NCBI RefSeq assembly: GCF_001076885.1
Contig: NZ_JVDT01000136.1
Coordinates: forward strand, 1 to 64,000
Length of the DNA stretch: 64,000 bases
From: Bacillus sp. 522_BSPC
GTDB taxonomy: Bacteria; Bacillota; Bacilli; Bacillales; Cytobacillaceae
Direction of reading: 5' to 3'
Each line of letters starts with the position of its first letter. Within the stretch, counting starts at the first letter, position 1. Below, in pieces: positions 17,154 through 26,223 of this stretch. The translations under genes and the position numbers were made by a program. The notes beneath the pieces were generated by a model. The model saw only the letters and a list, made by a program, of their open reading frames with translations. It made no database searches and was not told where the DNA came from.

Positions 17154-19253
17154 ATGAACGAATTTAACAAGAATAATGCAAGTAAGAAAATGATAGCACA
17201 ATCTAAATCAAATATAGAAAATATTATTTTTGAAATTATTTTTATGTATATAAAAGATATGGTATTTATTATGAAAGCAGAAAAAGACAATACTTTTCGG
17301 TATATCTTTGTCAATGAGGCTGCCTTTTTATTTTCTCAATTACCAATTGATTTCATAGGGAAAGGGTTTCAAGATGTCTCTTCTAAGAAAATAGCTGATA
17401 GATTACAACAGGAATATACGATTGTATGTGAAACAAAGAAGAATCATATTTATACAGATCAAATACTGACAGATAATGGCGATATCATTTATGCGGAATC
17501 TGTTTTGACGCCTATTATAGATGAACAGAATGAAGTAAAGTATATTGTATCCATCACAAGAGATATTACAGAGTCCATTAAAGAAAAACGATTGTTGCAT
17601 GAAAGCGAACAGAAATATCGTTCATTAGTTCAAAATAATTTAGATGCCGTATTCACGGTTAGCTTAGATGGGGTTATTCAAGAAGTGAATCCAACTGGAT
17701 TAAAGTTAATTGACTTTAGTGATGTAAAACTGCCACTGTTTTCACTGTATGAACTCATAGATGAGGGGAATACCTTATTTTACGATAGCTTTAGAAAATG
17801 CAAATTAACGGAAACATCCCAATCGCTAGATTGTAAGTTAAAAAGCAAAAATGGAAAAAAACTGTCCATTCATACAAAATTTGTTCCCATTAAAGTGAAT
17901 GATACCATTAGAGGTATTTATGTTATCTTAAGGGATATTTCTGAACGTGCGGAAACGGCAGAAAAAATTCGCTATATGTCCTTTCATGATCAGCTAACGG
18001 GTCTTTATAATAGAAGAGCCCTTGTTGAAGATTTAAATCTGGAGATTAAGAAGGCTGAAACAGAGAAAGTTACGTTTGCCTTAATGACGATTGATTTAGA
18101 TCGGTTTAAATATATCAATGATACATTTGGTCATATTGTCGGAGATCAAATTCTCATAAAAGTTGCGGAACGATTATTAGAATTTAAAAATCATAAATGC
18201 CATGTATATCGACAGGGAGGAGATGAATTTAATATTCTCCTGTCCAATACAAATAGACAAGAAACAGCAAGCTTAGTTCAACGTATTATCTCAAGTTTTG
18301 CAAATTCCTTCTACTTAAACTCTCATGAATACTATATTAGCCCGAGCATCGGAATTAGTATGTATCCATATGATGGAGATGACATGGAGAAAATCATTAA
18401 GAACGCGGATGAGGCACTTTTTCGCGTGAAAGAAAGAGGTAAGGCACATTATCAATTCTATCGTTCTGATATGACTTCAAATTTAACAAATGTAGTATCA
18501 TTAGAAACAAAATTGCGAAAAGCAGTCCAAAAAAATGAACTAAAATTGTATTATCAGCCACAAATTGATTTAAAGAGTCATACATTTAATAGTTTTGAAG
18601 CATTATTAAGATGGGAGAGTCCTTCATTGGGACTAGTTGCACCCAATGATTTTATCCCACTTGCTGAAGACACAGGTCTCATTATTTCTATTGGAAACTG
18701 GGTAATCGAAAAGGCATGTGAGCAAATAAATACATGGAAAACTTTATACCATAAGGATGTGCGTATAGCAGTTAATATCTCACCAAAGCAATTTCAACAA
18801 CCCAATTTTGTTGAAATGATACGTTACTCTATTCAAAAATTTAATATTAAACCGTCCTTGCTGGAGATTGAGATTACAGAAGGGGTTATGGAGAATATTA
18901 AAGAAGCAATTCCTATTTTGCGAAAACTAAAGGATTTAGGGGTTATTATCTCTGTCGATGATTTTGGAACTGGTTATTCTTCTCTAAGCTATATTAAGCA
19001 ATTTCCGATTGATGTATTAAAAATTGATCAATCCTTTGTAAAAGATGTGGTTACAAATGCAAAGGATGCTGCCATTACGACAACGATTATTCACTTAGGA
19101 CAAAATTTAGGGATAGAAGTTATTGCAGAAGGTGTGGAAACGAAAGAGCAAGAAGACTTCTTAAAAGAGGCAAATTGTCAAAAAGCACAAGGCTTTTATT
19201 ATTCTCGACCATTGACTTGTGAAGAGGCGGAGCAATTTCTTAAGGATTTTTAA
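17154..19253 (+). CDS. PAS-PAS-GGDEF-EAL cyclic-di-GMP signalling protein
   Basis: A 699-residue protein from ATG 17154, which is nine bases after AGGA; in-frame ATGs at 17136 and 17145 are less well placed. Two PAS sensor domains come first (about 20-135 and 145-265), then GGDEF with the intact active site RQGGDEFNIL near 355, then EAL with FEALLRW near 480, VNISPKQFQ, EITEG, DDFGTGYSSL and AEGVET. Both catalytic sites look complete, so it may make and hydrolyse c-di-GMP; the RxxD inhibitory site is not in its usual place. No transmembrane segment is evident, so it probably senses a cytoplasmic signal. Confidence 0.92.
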   Translation: MNEFNKNNASKKMIAQSKSNIENIIFEIIFMYIKDMVFIMKAEKDNTFRYIFVNEAAFLFSQLPIDFIGKGFQDVSSKKIADRLQQEYTIVCETKKNHIYTDQILTDNGDIIYAESVLTPIIDEQNEVKYIVSITRDITESIKEKRLLHESEQKYRSLVQNNLDAVFTVSLDGVIQEVNPTGLKLIDFSDVKLPLFSLYELIDEGNTLFYDSFRKCKLTETSQSLDCKLKSKNGKKLSIHTKFVPIKVNDTIRGIYVILRDISERAETAEKIRYMSFHDQLTGLYNRRALVEDLNLEIKKAETEKVTFALMTIDLDRFKYINDTFGHIVGDQILIKVAERLLEFKNHKCHVYRQGGDEFNILLSNTNRQETASLVQRIISSFANSFYLNSHEYYISPSIGISMYPYDGDDMEKIIKNADEALFRVKERGKAHYQFYRSDMTSNLTNVVSLETKLRKAVQKNELKLYYQPQIDLKSHTFNSFEALLRWESPSLGLVAPNDFIPLAEDTGLIISIGNWVIEKACEQINTWKTLYHKDVRIAVNISPKQFQQPNFVEMIRYSIQKFNIKPSLLEIEITEGVMENIKEAIPILRKLKDLGVIISVDDFGTGYSSLSYIKQFPIDVLKIDQSFVKDVVTNAKDAAITTTIIHLGQNLGIEVIAEGVETKEQEDFLKEANCQKAQGFYYSRPLTCEEAEQFLKDF

Positions 19254-19573
19254 ACATGAATAGAAAGATGGAAACATAAACTTATATTAAGCGAGTTAAT
19301 AAAAAGGAAGACCCTAGAAGGATAGCTGGACGCATATCTTTTTGTTAGTACTTAAAAAAATGTAGGGTTGAGTCTATTTGAAAGAAACACGTTGATTGCA
19401 GCGCACAGATAATTGCTTTTTGGAGGAAAAGAATAAGGGAATTTGGATTTACACTCGGAATCCCTTCTTTACTTTAACAATTATCAATAGGTGGATGCAA
19501 TCAACGCTAATCGTTAAATGTTGTTGCAAACAAATTATGAATACGTTCTATTTATTATCCTTTTTATACACTT
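19254..19573. other. Non-coding stretch with an 11-bp inverted repeat
   Basis: No convincing gene; a 63-codon ORF here lacks protein-like composition. CGTTGATTGCA (19390-19400) and TGCAATCAACG (19496-19506) form a perfect inverted pair around 95 bases. The text near 19388 resembles the degenerate edge of the dispersed repeat at the left end of the window. Confidence 0.5.
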
Positions 19574-20293
19574 TTACCGATAACTAATAGCTCTGGACTT
19601 TAAAGCATGCCAAGATTTAATAAAAGTCTTTTTATCGACTTTAACATTCTTTTTACCTGATAAGGGGTCATTTAAGTAAACATGATTCTTACTGAAGCCA
19701 ACTAATACAACAGCGTGTAGGTCTAATGGTGTTTTAATTGTTTTTCCATTGTGTTTCCATGATTCCCATCTATCTGGTAAACGATAATCACCTGTTGTCC
19801 AAACTACAATTGGATAACCATTTTGAACATGTTTCTCTAAATCATGGAAAGAATATTTCGTTAAGTTAACGGCTCTTTCTGGGAGGTATTTGTTAACTAG
19901 ATCTTCCATTGGCTTATCAAATACAGCATACCCAGGCTTTTTTCCAGTCATATCACCTACGAATCCAATAGAGGGGTCTCCCCATTCGATAATATTGCCA
20001 TTTTTTCGAATCAATGGGTCTATGTCCTTCTGAATATTTTTGTAAAGCTCCATTTTATTTACTTTAACACCAGCGTAATTCAAAACCATCGTTAAACTGG
20101 TCACTTCACATCCATATTTTAGTTCAGGATTTTGTTTTATCAAAGGAACATCAAGCAATACACTTTTGTTCGTGCTAGATTCTTGATGTAGTTGTTCTAC
20201 TTTTGGCTTACTCTCTTCAATATGGAAATATTCCCAAGTTTGCTCGGACCCGAAAAAGGGAGTGAGCAACAGTAATAGCTTACACAACTGCAT
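19574..20293 (-). CDS. C39-like cysteine peptidase family protein, secreted
   Basis: A 239-residue protein with a Peptidase_C39_2 fold. The catalytic cysteine is in KYGCEVTSLTMVL, the histidine in DLHAVVLVGF and the Asn/Asp in YLNDPLSGKK. The ATG at 20293 has GAGGTAGT seven bases upstream and gives a short hydrophobic signal (MQLCKLLLLLTPFFG), so it is preferred to an upstream start that would bury the signal. B. subtilis YvpB is similar. Stand-alone, so it is probably a wall or extracellular thiol peptidase or transglutaminase-like enzyme, not a bacteriocin exporter. Confidence 0.85.
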   Translation of the reverse strand: MQLCKLLLLLTPFFGSEQTWEYFHIEESKPKVEQLHQESSTNKSVLLDVPLIKQNPELKYGCEVTSLTMVLNYAGVKVNKMELYKNIQKDIDPLIRKNGNIIEWGDPSIGFVGDMTGKKPGYAVFDKPMEDLVNKYLPERAVNLTKYSFHDLEKHVQNGYPIVVWTTGDYRLPDRWESWKHNGKTIKTPLDLHAVVLVGFSKNHVYLNDPLSGKKNVKVDKKTFIKSWHALKSRAISYR

Positions 20294-20482
20294 TTTACTA
20301 CCTCTTTCTTGCCAACTCCTATTTTTTATCATACGAAATTTCAAACAAAATTATAAGGACATATTATTACCAACACCTTATCCTTTTTTTATTGTGCTTG
20401 CCTGTGGAATGATATCATCGGATGAAACTGTGTTTCAGCTAAAAATTGAAAGAATTTTCTATCAATGTTTCTTTAGCTAAGG

Positions 20483-20498
20483 ATTTATATGATATAAT
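20483..20498 (+). promoter_or_regulatory. Candidate extended -10 promoter of ykuI
   Basis: TATAAT at 20493-20498 with TG one base upstream. No good -35. About 150 bases before the ykuI start. Confidence 0.35.
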
Positions 20499-20646
20499 AA
20501 GGTTTATTTTAATTCTTAGAATAAAGTGAAGAACCTTTGCCTACTTACTGTCTAAAAATAAATATCATCAAAAAAAGGACGAAATGATTTATAACGGAAG
20601 CGATAAGCAAAGGAGTTTGCTTTTCTTGTGGGGAGGCTATCAAAAT

Positions 20647-21864
20647 ATGGATGCTTTGGATATTTTGACTGATTTAGAAAATGTCATCCCTTATTTTCAA
20701 GCTATATTTAGCGCTGATGAACATCGAGTAATCGGTTATGAAATATTAGGAAGATATAATGGAGCAGATGGTGTTGAAAGCCTTGGAGATTTCTTTTTTG
20801 ATGAAGGAATTCCTGATGAATATAAAATTGAGGTAGATCAAGTTATTTTAACGAAGGCGCTGGATAAAGCGTTGTCCCTTGACGAGGATGTATTGCTCTT
20901 TATCAATAGAGATGCTGAAATCTTGATGAAGGATGATGGAGAATCATTTTTAGAAACATTGCTGGAATATGAAGGGAAAGGCTTCAAGTTAGATCGAATC
21001 GTTCTGGAGATTTCAGAGCGAAATTATCATGGGCAATTTTATCATTTAGATCATTTATTACTTTATTATCGAACATATGGCATTAAAATTGCCATTGATA
21101 AAATGGGAAGTGATAGTAGCTATTTAGACAGACTCGGTGATTTAGCACCTGATATCCTAAAAATTGATTTATTAGCTTTGCGATCTACATCTACCTCGCA
21201 TGCTTACCAAAATGTTTTATATTCGCTATCTATGCTTGCTCGAAAAATTGGTGCTACTTTATTATTTGAAAATATTGAGATGGTATATCAGCTTCAATTT
21301 GCTTGGAAAAATGGTGGGAGATTTTATCAAGGATACTATTTACACTATCCTGAGGCAAATTTCGTTGATCGCAATTGTAGAAAAGAAATATTAAGAGATT
21401 TGTTTCATGAGTTCATTTTTTCAGAAAAGAAAAAACTATCAACAATTTTTGAATTAACAGAGGATTTTCAAGTTCAATTACAGTCATTGCTTGTTAAATA
21501 TAAGAAATATTCTTCCTATGAAGAGCTTTTGAAATTACTTACTGCTGATTTAACAGATGTTGCTTTTCGAATGTATGTATGTGATGAAGATGGATTTCAA
21601 AAATCTGCAAATATTATTAAATACGATAGTGATTGGATTATTCAGCCTGAATATGCACACAAAAATTGGAGTTGGCGACCATATTTCCTAGAAAATATTA
21701 TAAAAATGAGGAATGAAAAAAGAGGGATATTGTCTGATTTATATAGTGATATCGAAACAGGAGAAACAGTAAGAACTTATTCATACCCATTAAACGCCAA
21801 GGAATATTTGTTTATTGATTTATCTTATAATTTTCTTGATCGAAAGAAATTGCTACTTAGTTAA
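20647..21864 (+). CDS. ykuI: YkuI-type EAL domain protein, c-di-GMP binding
   Basis: A 405-residue protein from ATG 20647 (GGGGAGG nine bases before), matching B. subtilis YkuI (407). An N-terminal EAL domain (to about 250) is joined to a PAS-like C-terminal domain. The signature reads GYEILGR, a variant of EALLR; YkuI binds c-di-GMP but has not shown hydrolysis. Conserved stretches include QPEYAHKNWSWRPYFLENI and SDLYSDIETGE. Another ATG at 20584 has AAAGGA before it and would add 21 residues with no counterpart in YkuI. Confidence 0.93.
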   Translation: MDALDILTDLENVIPYFQAIFSADEHRVIGYEILGRYNGADGVESLGDFFFDEGIPDEYKIEVDQVILTKALDKALSLDEDVLLFINRDAEILMKDDGESFLETLLEYEGKGFKLDRIVLEISERNYHGQFYHLDHLLLYYRTYGIKIAIDKMGSDSSYLDRLGDLAPDILKIDLLALRSTSTSHAYQNVLYSLSMLARKIGATLLFENIEMVYQLQFAWKNGGRFYQGYYLHYPEANFVDRNCRKEILRDLFHEFIFSEKKKLSTIFELTEDFQVQLQSLLVKYKKYSSYEELLKLLTADLTDVAFRMYVCDEDGFQKSANIIKYDSDWIIQPEYAHKNWSWRPYFLENIIKMRNEKRGILSDLYSDIETGETVRTYSYPLNAKEYLFIDLSYNFLDRKKLLLS

Positions 21865-21902
21865 AACAAGCTGAAGAGATTTTCTCTTCAGCTTGTTTTT
21901 AT
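21863..21902 (+). terminator. Intrinsic terminator of ykuI
   Basis: Stem AACAAGCTGAAGAGA / TCTCTTCAGCTTGTT with a three-base loop and TTTTT. Confidence 0.92.
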
Positions 21903-21956
21903 GCCATAAATTAAGGGTAAAGTTTAAATGAAATAAATAGAGAAGGAGAGAGTAGG

Positions 21957-22559
21957 ATGAATAAAAGCTTCTTTACTATAGTGATTATTTTGCTTCTTGG
22001 TATATTTCCATATTCCGCACATGCTACCAGCCATTTGACAAGTAGGGATGAAGTCTTTGCTTTTGTAGAAAAGGCATTTCGAGCACAGGTGTCATTAAGT
22101 AAAGAAGCGAGGGATATGGAGGAGATACAAGAAATATTGGCACCTTATTTTTCGGAGAAACTAATCTATTTATTTCTTAATGAAAACTTGACTGGAGAAA
22201 ATGGGGCATTTTATACATACGGTAATGAATTCGGAAAATATTATCTGCCTTTTTATCAGTTATCCGATCAAACCTTTATAGAAACAGAAGAAAATAGTAT
22301 TCTTCTATATGAATATTATGAACCAATTATATTTGGAGAAAAAGTATATGAAGGAGCCTATGAAGGAGTGCTTATAAGAAAGGTGAATGAGAATTGGATT
22401 GTTACGAATATGCTGACAGATAAAGAGGTAAGAACCATTATAAATAACAAAGAAAATAACTATAGTACATTGGTTTATATGCCCTTGTTTGCAATAGAAA
22501 ATCAAGTAACTTATATCAGTAACAATTGGAAAAATCATAATGTACAAACGCTAAAATAG
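21957..22559 (+). CDS. Secreted protein, DUF3993-like
   Basis: A 200-residue protein with a clear signal peptide (MNKSFFTIVIILLLGIFPYS, cleavage probably after AHA) and a conserved-looking start to the mature part, LTSRDEVFAFVEKAFRAQVSL. I associate this with the DUF3993 family of Bacillus exported proteins, with moderate certainty. Function unknown. Ribosome site AGAAGGAGAG. Downstream of ykuI but separated by a strong terminator. Confidence 0.75.
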   Translation: MNKSFFTIVIILLLGIFPYSAHATSHLTSRDEVFAFVEKAFRAQVSLSKEARDMEEIQEILAPYFSEKLIYLFLNENLTGENGAFYTYGNEFGKYYLPFYQLSDQTFIETEENSILLYEYYEPIIFGEKVYEGAYEGVLIRKVNENWIVTNMLTDKEVRTIINNKENNYSTLVYMPLFAIENQVTYISNNWKNHNVQTLK

Positions 22560-22608
22560 CTTGTAAGAGTTATTTTCTAGATTTTGAGGTATTAGCTATA
22601 ATGAAAGT

Positions 22609-22641
22609 GTGGCGCACTTTTTTACGTATAGTGTACGCCAC
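22609..22641. other. Imperfect palindrome between convergent genes
   Basis: GTGGCGCAC (22609-22617) pairs with GTG-TA-CGCCAC (22631-22641). It lies between the convergent DUF3993-like and glutaredoxin genes, but the T-run is inside the loop instead of after the stem, so it is not a standard terminator. Confidence 0.4.
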
Positions 22642-22656
22642 ATTGGTGACTTGCTG

Positions 22657-22890
22657 TTAAAGATTTAAAGCAATTTTAAGTTTTTCCAAATCGAAACCAT
22701 AAATTACAGTTCCATCTACCACAAAAGTTGGGGTTGAAAAGGATTGGTATTTCTTTATTAATTCTGTTTTCGCACGCGAATCCTTTTGAATATCTTTTAT
22801 TACAAAGTCAAATCCATGTTCTTTTAAAAAGAGCTTGGAATATTCGCAAGGGGGACAGTCAGGCTGGGTATATAACGTGATTTGGTGCAT
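22657..22890 (-). CDS. Glutaredoxin-family protein
   Basis: A 77-residue NrdH/glutaredoxin-like thioredoxin fold. The redox motif CPPC is at residues 12-15 (TQPDCPPCEYSK), with the cis-proline in FSTPTFVVDG and a conserved glycine turn in VIYGFD. It probably reduces protein disulfides; its partner is not evident. Ribosome site GTAGGAGG, ATG start. It stands alone. Confidence 0.88.
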   Translation of the reverse strand: MHQITLYTQPDCPPCEYSKLFLKEHGFDFVIKDIQKDSRAKTELIKKYQSFSTPTFVVDGTVIYGFDLEKLKIALNL

Positions 22891-23302
22891 TTTGTTCCTC
22901 CTACATTCATTCTACTTCTAATCATACAAAGAAAGCTTTTTTCGTGCAATTCATTTTAGCAAATGATAGGAATAGGTTTAAACAGGAAAGGTTACTTTTT
23001 GGATTCTGAGGGAGCTGTAGATGTGCGGAATTAGACAAATGATTATTTCCATTTTGCTATAAGAAAGGTGTTTTTTTGTTATGATTTTATATGTTAGAAT
23101 ATTCAGATGAAATAAATAATAAAAAAACAACTAGTTTTTTTTAGTTTTACTTGGACAAACTCTCGACAATCTTTTATTCTGTTAGTATTGGCATTTTACA
23201 CAAGAGGCGAATGGTACTTTATTTAACGAAGAAAGTGTATAGAAACATGCTAATAGTGAAACCTATTGTTAACAAAAGGTTTGTTTTGAAAGGAGAGAGA
23301 GC
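22891..23302. other. Non-coding stretch upstream of ykuJ
   Basis: No gene supported in about 410 bases. The only structure seen is a short hairpin AAACCT / AGGTTT at 23259-23282, just ahead of the ykuJ ribosome site. Confidence 0.6.
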
Positions 23303-23539
23303 ATGTCACAATTACAAGGCATATTAACAAGATTAAAGAATCTGCAAGAGCAGGCAACTGGGGGAGAACCAACTCAACGTTTCTTCGAGGTAAATGGGGA
23401 GAGAAAGTGTCAAGTTACATTTCATCCAAAAACAGAAACGTTTGAACTAGAAGTCTATAATGACAAAGAAAAACCAAAAAGATATCAATTTGATAATGTT
23501 GATATGATTACAATTGAGATTTTTGATTTAATTCAGTAA
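23303..23539 (+). CDS. ykuJ: YkuJ family protein
   Basis: A 78-residue protein agreeing in length and sequence with YkuJ, starting MSQLQGILTRLKNLQEQA and ending VDMITIEIFDLIQ. A small alpha/beta protein of unknown function conserved in Bacillus. Strong ribosome site GAAAGGAGAGAG. Followed by a terminator, so monocistronic. Confidence 0.92.
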   Translation: MSQLQGILTRLKNLQEQATGGEPTQRFFEVNGERKCQVTFHPKTETFELEVYNDKEKPKRYQFDNVDMITIEIFDLIQ

Positions 23540-23548
23540 GATTTTTAA

Positions 23549-23595
23549 GAAGCTTTTTGCATTTACGGATACCCAAATGCAGAAAGCTTTTTTTA
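23549..23595 (+). terminator. Intrinsic terminator of ykuJ
   Basis: AAGCTTTTTGCATTT pairs with AAATGCAGAAAGCTT, then TTTTT. Confidence 0.8.
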
Positions 23596-23658
23596 TACTT
23601 TTAATTTTACTACATGAAAAAAGCAAGTGAATCCATACTAATAGTTGAGGTGATAAAC

Positions 23659-23802
23659 ATGATGCCAACGGTTATTTGTCCAGAATGCTCTCGTGAGGAA
23701 AAATTAGAGAATGTACTGACAGCTCAATCTAATCAAAATGTAATCTTTCAATGCCCTCATTGTCAACTACTTGTAAGGAATATAAAAACGAGTAAGGGTT
23801 AA
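23659..23802 (+). CDS. Small zinc-ribbon protein
   Basis: A 47-residue protein (start MMPTVICPECSREEKLENV) with two CxxC pairs, CPEC near residue 7 and CPHC near 34, forming a probable zinc ribbon. ATG 23659 has GAGGTGA upstream; an earlier in-frame start would add 15 residues without a ribosome site. In B. subtilis the short gene ykzF lies in this interval, but I cannot confirm identity. It may be cotranscribed with darB, 66 bases downstream. Confidence 0.75.
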   Translation: MMPTVICPECSREEKLENVLTAQSNQNVIFQCPHCQLLVRNIKTSKG

Positions 23803-23868
23803 AGGAGCATTAAGCCGGAAACTGTGATAAAATGAGGTATAAATATATTTTGTGAGGAGTTTTCGGCT

Positions 23869-24315
23869 ATGATAAGTATGCACAGCGAAGAGTTTTTAAA
23901 CATCACTTTAAATGATTTATTAATTCCGTCTGAACGGGTTGCACATGTACAGGTAGGAAACAGTTTAGAACACGCTCTGCTAGTCTTAACAAAAAGTGGA
24001 TACTCAGCAATCCCTGTATTAGATGCACATTATAAGCTCCATGGATTGGTGAGTACGCCAATTATTATGGAGAGTATACTTGGACTAGAAAGAATTGAAT
24101 TTGAAAAATTAGAAGAAATAAAAGTAGAAACAATTATGAACACTGTAATGCCGAGAGTGAAGAGTAATAGTTCTGTATTACATACGATTAAACATTTGGT
24201 AGACCATCCTTTTATTTGTGTAGAAACAGAAGATGGCTATTTTGAAGGGATTTTAACGAGAAGAGCAATATTAAAGCGACTTAACAATTATTTACATCAA
24301 AACAATCACCAATAA
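23869..24315 (+). CDS. darB: CBS-domain cyclic-di-AMP receptor DarB
   Basis: A 148-residue tandem CBS protein matching YkuL/DarB (147 residues). First CBS repeat around LTKSGYSAIPVLDAHYKLHG, second around HPFICVETEDGYFEGILTR. In B. subtilis DarB binds c-di-AMP and, when free, interacts with Rel and pyruvate carboxylase. Its partner gene pycA is absent from its expected site in this window (after ftsW). An extended -10 (TGATAAAAT) lies about 40 bases upstream. Neighbours ykuJ and ccpC fit B. subtilis order. Confidence 0.92.
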   Translation: MISMHSEEFLNITLNDLLIPSERVAHVQVGNSLEHALLVLTKSGYSAIPVLDAHYKLHGLVSTPIIMESILGLERIEFEKLEEIKVETIMNTVMPRVKSNSSVLHTIKHLVDHPFICVETEDGYFEGILTRRAILKRLNNYLHQNNHQ

Positions 24316-24422
24316 TCTATAACAATTAAATTCCTTTCACCTACTGTAGCCGCTCTTATTCACCTCTTCATTAGAGTTCTTTCCCTCTTTTGATAACAAA
24401 TTTTTTATATGAGGATACTATC

Positions 24423-25316
24423 ATGTCAACGATTTCTGAATTAAAATTATTAACCGTTCTTGCACAAGAAATGAATATGAGAAAAGCAGCAGAAAGACTT
24501 TTTGTCACACAACCCGCCCTTTCTCAAAGGCTGCAAAATATCGAGAAAGATTGGGGGACACCATTATTTATTAGGTCACAAAGAGGGCTTTCGCTTACTG
24601 CTGCTGGCGAATTAGTAACGAAATTCGCAATGGAAACGCTAAAGAAAGAAGAAGAAGTGAAAGAATCCATTCATGCTTTCAAAGAAGAAGTGTATGGAAC
24701 ATTAAAGATAGCTGTTGCAAGTATCGTAGGACAGAACTGGCTTCCGGAGGTCTTAAAACGATTTGTTGAGCGCTATCCTCAGGCAAAGGTATCATTAGTA
24801 ACAGGCTGGAGTAGCGATATGATGAAATCTGTTTCTGAGGATAGTATGCATATAGGTATTGTAAGAGGAGTATCCGATTGGAAGGGAATTAAAATTCATT
24901 TATTTGATGACCCCCTTTATTTAGTGGATCGAGAAATTGCGAAGCTTGAGGATATTGCTTTAACGAATCGGCCGTTTATCCAATTTAAAAGTGATTCAAA
25001 CTATTACGAAGAAATACAGGTTTGGTGGCATCGGAATTTTCAACTGCCTCCGAACAATACTATTGTCGTGGATCAGATTGAAACATGTAAACAGCTTTCT
25101 TTTAATGGGATTGGTTATAGTATACTTCCTTCTATTGCCTTAAAAAAAGTAGATGATGCACTTTCCCGAATTCCGTTATTTAATGATTATAATGAGCCAA
25201 TCACAAGAGGAACTTGGTTAATTGGCTATGAAGCAACTTTTCAATTAAAACAGGTACAAGCTTTTTTAGAAATTGTTCACGAATATCTGGAAGAAGAAAA
25301 AAGGGGAAAGGGATGA
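24423..25316 (+). CDS. ccpC: LysR-type catabolite control protein CcpC
   Basis: A 297-residue LysR-family repressor. Its DNA-binding helix-turn-helix is in MRKAAERLFVTQPALSQRL, and the effector domain contains SLVTGWSSDMMKS and DQIETCKQLSFNGIGYSI, near-identical to B. subtilis CcpC (YkuM), the citrate-responsive repressor of citZ and citB. ATG 24423 follows GAGGATACT and restores the family length; a start 33 bases upstream is rejected. The gene order darB-ccpC-dapH is partly as in B. subtilis. Confidence 0.93.
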   Translation: MSTISELKLLTVLAQEMNMRKAAERLFVTQPALSQRLQNIEKDWGTPLFIRSQRGLSLTAAGELVTKFAMETLKKEEEVKESIHAFKEEVYGTLKIAVASIVGQNWLPEVLKRFVERYPQAKVSLVTGWSSDMMKSVSEDSMHIGIVRGVSDWKGIKIHLFDDPLYLVDREIAKLEDIALTNRPFIQFKSDSNYYEEIQVWWHRNFQLPPNNTIVVDQIETCKQLSFNGIGYSILPSIALKKVDDALSRIPLFNDYNEPITRGTWLIGYEATFQLKQVQAFLEIVHEYLEEEKRGKG

Positions 25317-25415
25317 ATCGAAGATAAAAGTTAGTATTTATGGCTTGTTTTCATCACTTTTGTTTGGTAAAGTAATTTTTAGTATTGCATATATACATAA
25401 TGGAGGTATTAGTTT

Positions 25416-26126
25416 ATGAAAATGATGGATGCAAATGAAATTATTTCATTTATTCAAAATAGTACAAAATCTACACCGGTAAAGGTATACGTGAAAGGCG
25501 ATTTATCTGCAGTTGATTTTGGTGAAAATGTTCAAACCTTTATCAGTGGAAATTCTGGTGTAGTTTTCGGAGAATGGGCTGATATTCAAAGTGTCATCGA
25601 AGGAAACCAGGACAAAGTTACAGATTATGTGATTGAAAATGATCGTAGAAACTCTGCAATTCCTTTACTAGACTTAAAAAATATTAAAGCGCGTATTGAG
25701 CCAGGTGCTATTATTCGTGATCAAGTGGATATTGGCGACAATGCAGTAATCATGATGGGTGCAGTTATAAATATTGGTGCTGCAATTGGCGAAGGTACAA
25801 TGATTGATATGGGCGTTATTATGGGTGGACGTGCTACCGTAGGGAAGAACTGCCATATTGGTGCAGGTGCAGTATTAGCAGGTGTTATTGAGCCACCTTC
25901 TGCTAAACCAGTTATCATTGAAGATGATGTATTAGTGGGCGCAAATGCAGTTATCGTTGAAGGAGTTACAGTTGGTCAAGGATCTGTAGTAGCTGCAGGC
26001 TCTATTGTACTAGAAGATGTCCCAGCAAACACATTAGTTGCAGGAGCTCCTGCACGTGTAGTTAAAGAAATTGATGATAAAACTAAATCAAAAACGGAAA
26101 TTATGCAAGAGCTACGTCAACTATAA
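25416..26126 (+). CDS. dapH: Tetrahydrodipicolinate N-acetyltransferase
   Basis: A 236-residue acetyltransferase of the acetylated diaminopimelate pathway, using acetyl-CoA on tetrahydrodipicolinate. The C-terminal half is a left-handed beta-helix of hexapeptide repeats ([20 protein letters not shown] and further turns), with the N-terminal DapH domain before it. Ribosome site TGGAGG. Followed by a terminator and then dapL, which performs a later step; together they feed lysine and peptidoglycan. Confidence 0.95.
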   Translation: MKMMDANEIISFIQNSTKSTPVKVYVKGDLSAVDFGENVQTFISGNSGVVFGEWADIQSVIEGNQDKVTDYVIENDRRNSAIPLLDLKNIKARIEPGAIIRDQVDIGDNAVIMMGAVINIGAAIGEGTMIDMGVIMGGRATVGKNCHIGAGAVLAGVIEPPSAKPVIIEDDVLVGANAVIVEGVTVGQGSVVAAGSIVLEDVPANTLVAGAPARVVKEIDDKTKSKTEIMQELRQL

Positions 26127-26136
26127 TTTTCAGTGT

Positions 26137-26168
26137 AAAGCGTGGAGAAGTTTCCACGCTTTTGTTTT
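26137..26168 (+). terminator. Terminator between dapH and dapL
   Basis: Stem AAAGCGTGGA / TTCCACGCTTT, loop of three to five, then TGTTTT. It may attenuate read-through into dapL. Confidence 0.8.
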
Positions 26169-26223
26169 AGAAATAGAGAAAAGGAAAGCATTCATCAGAA
26201 AATAGGAAGAGAAGGGGATTTAT

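Noticed and set aside
19396-19587. 63-codon ORF after the GGDEF-EAL gene
   Set aside because: No domain, no conserved look, and it runs into the C39 gene on the other strand.
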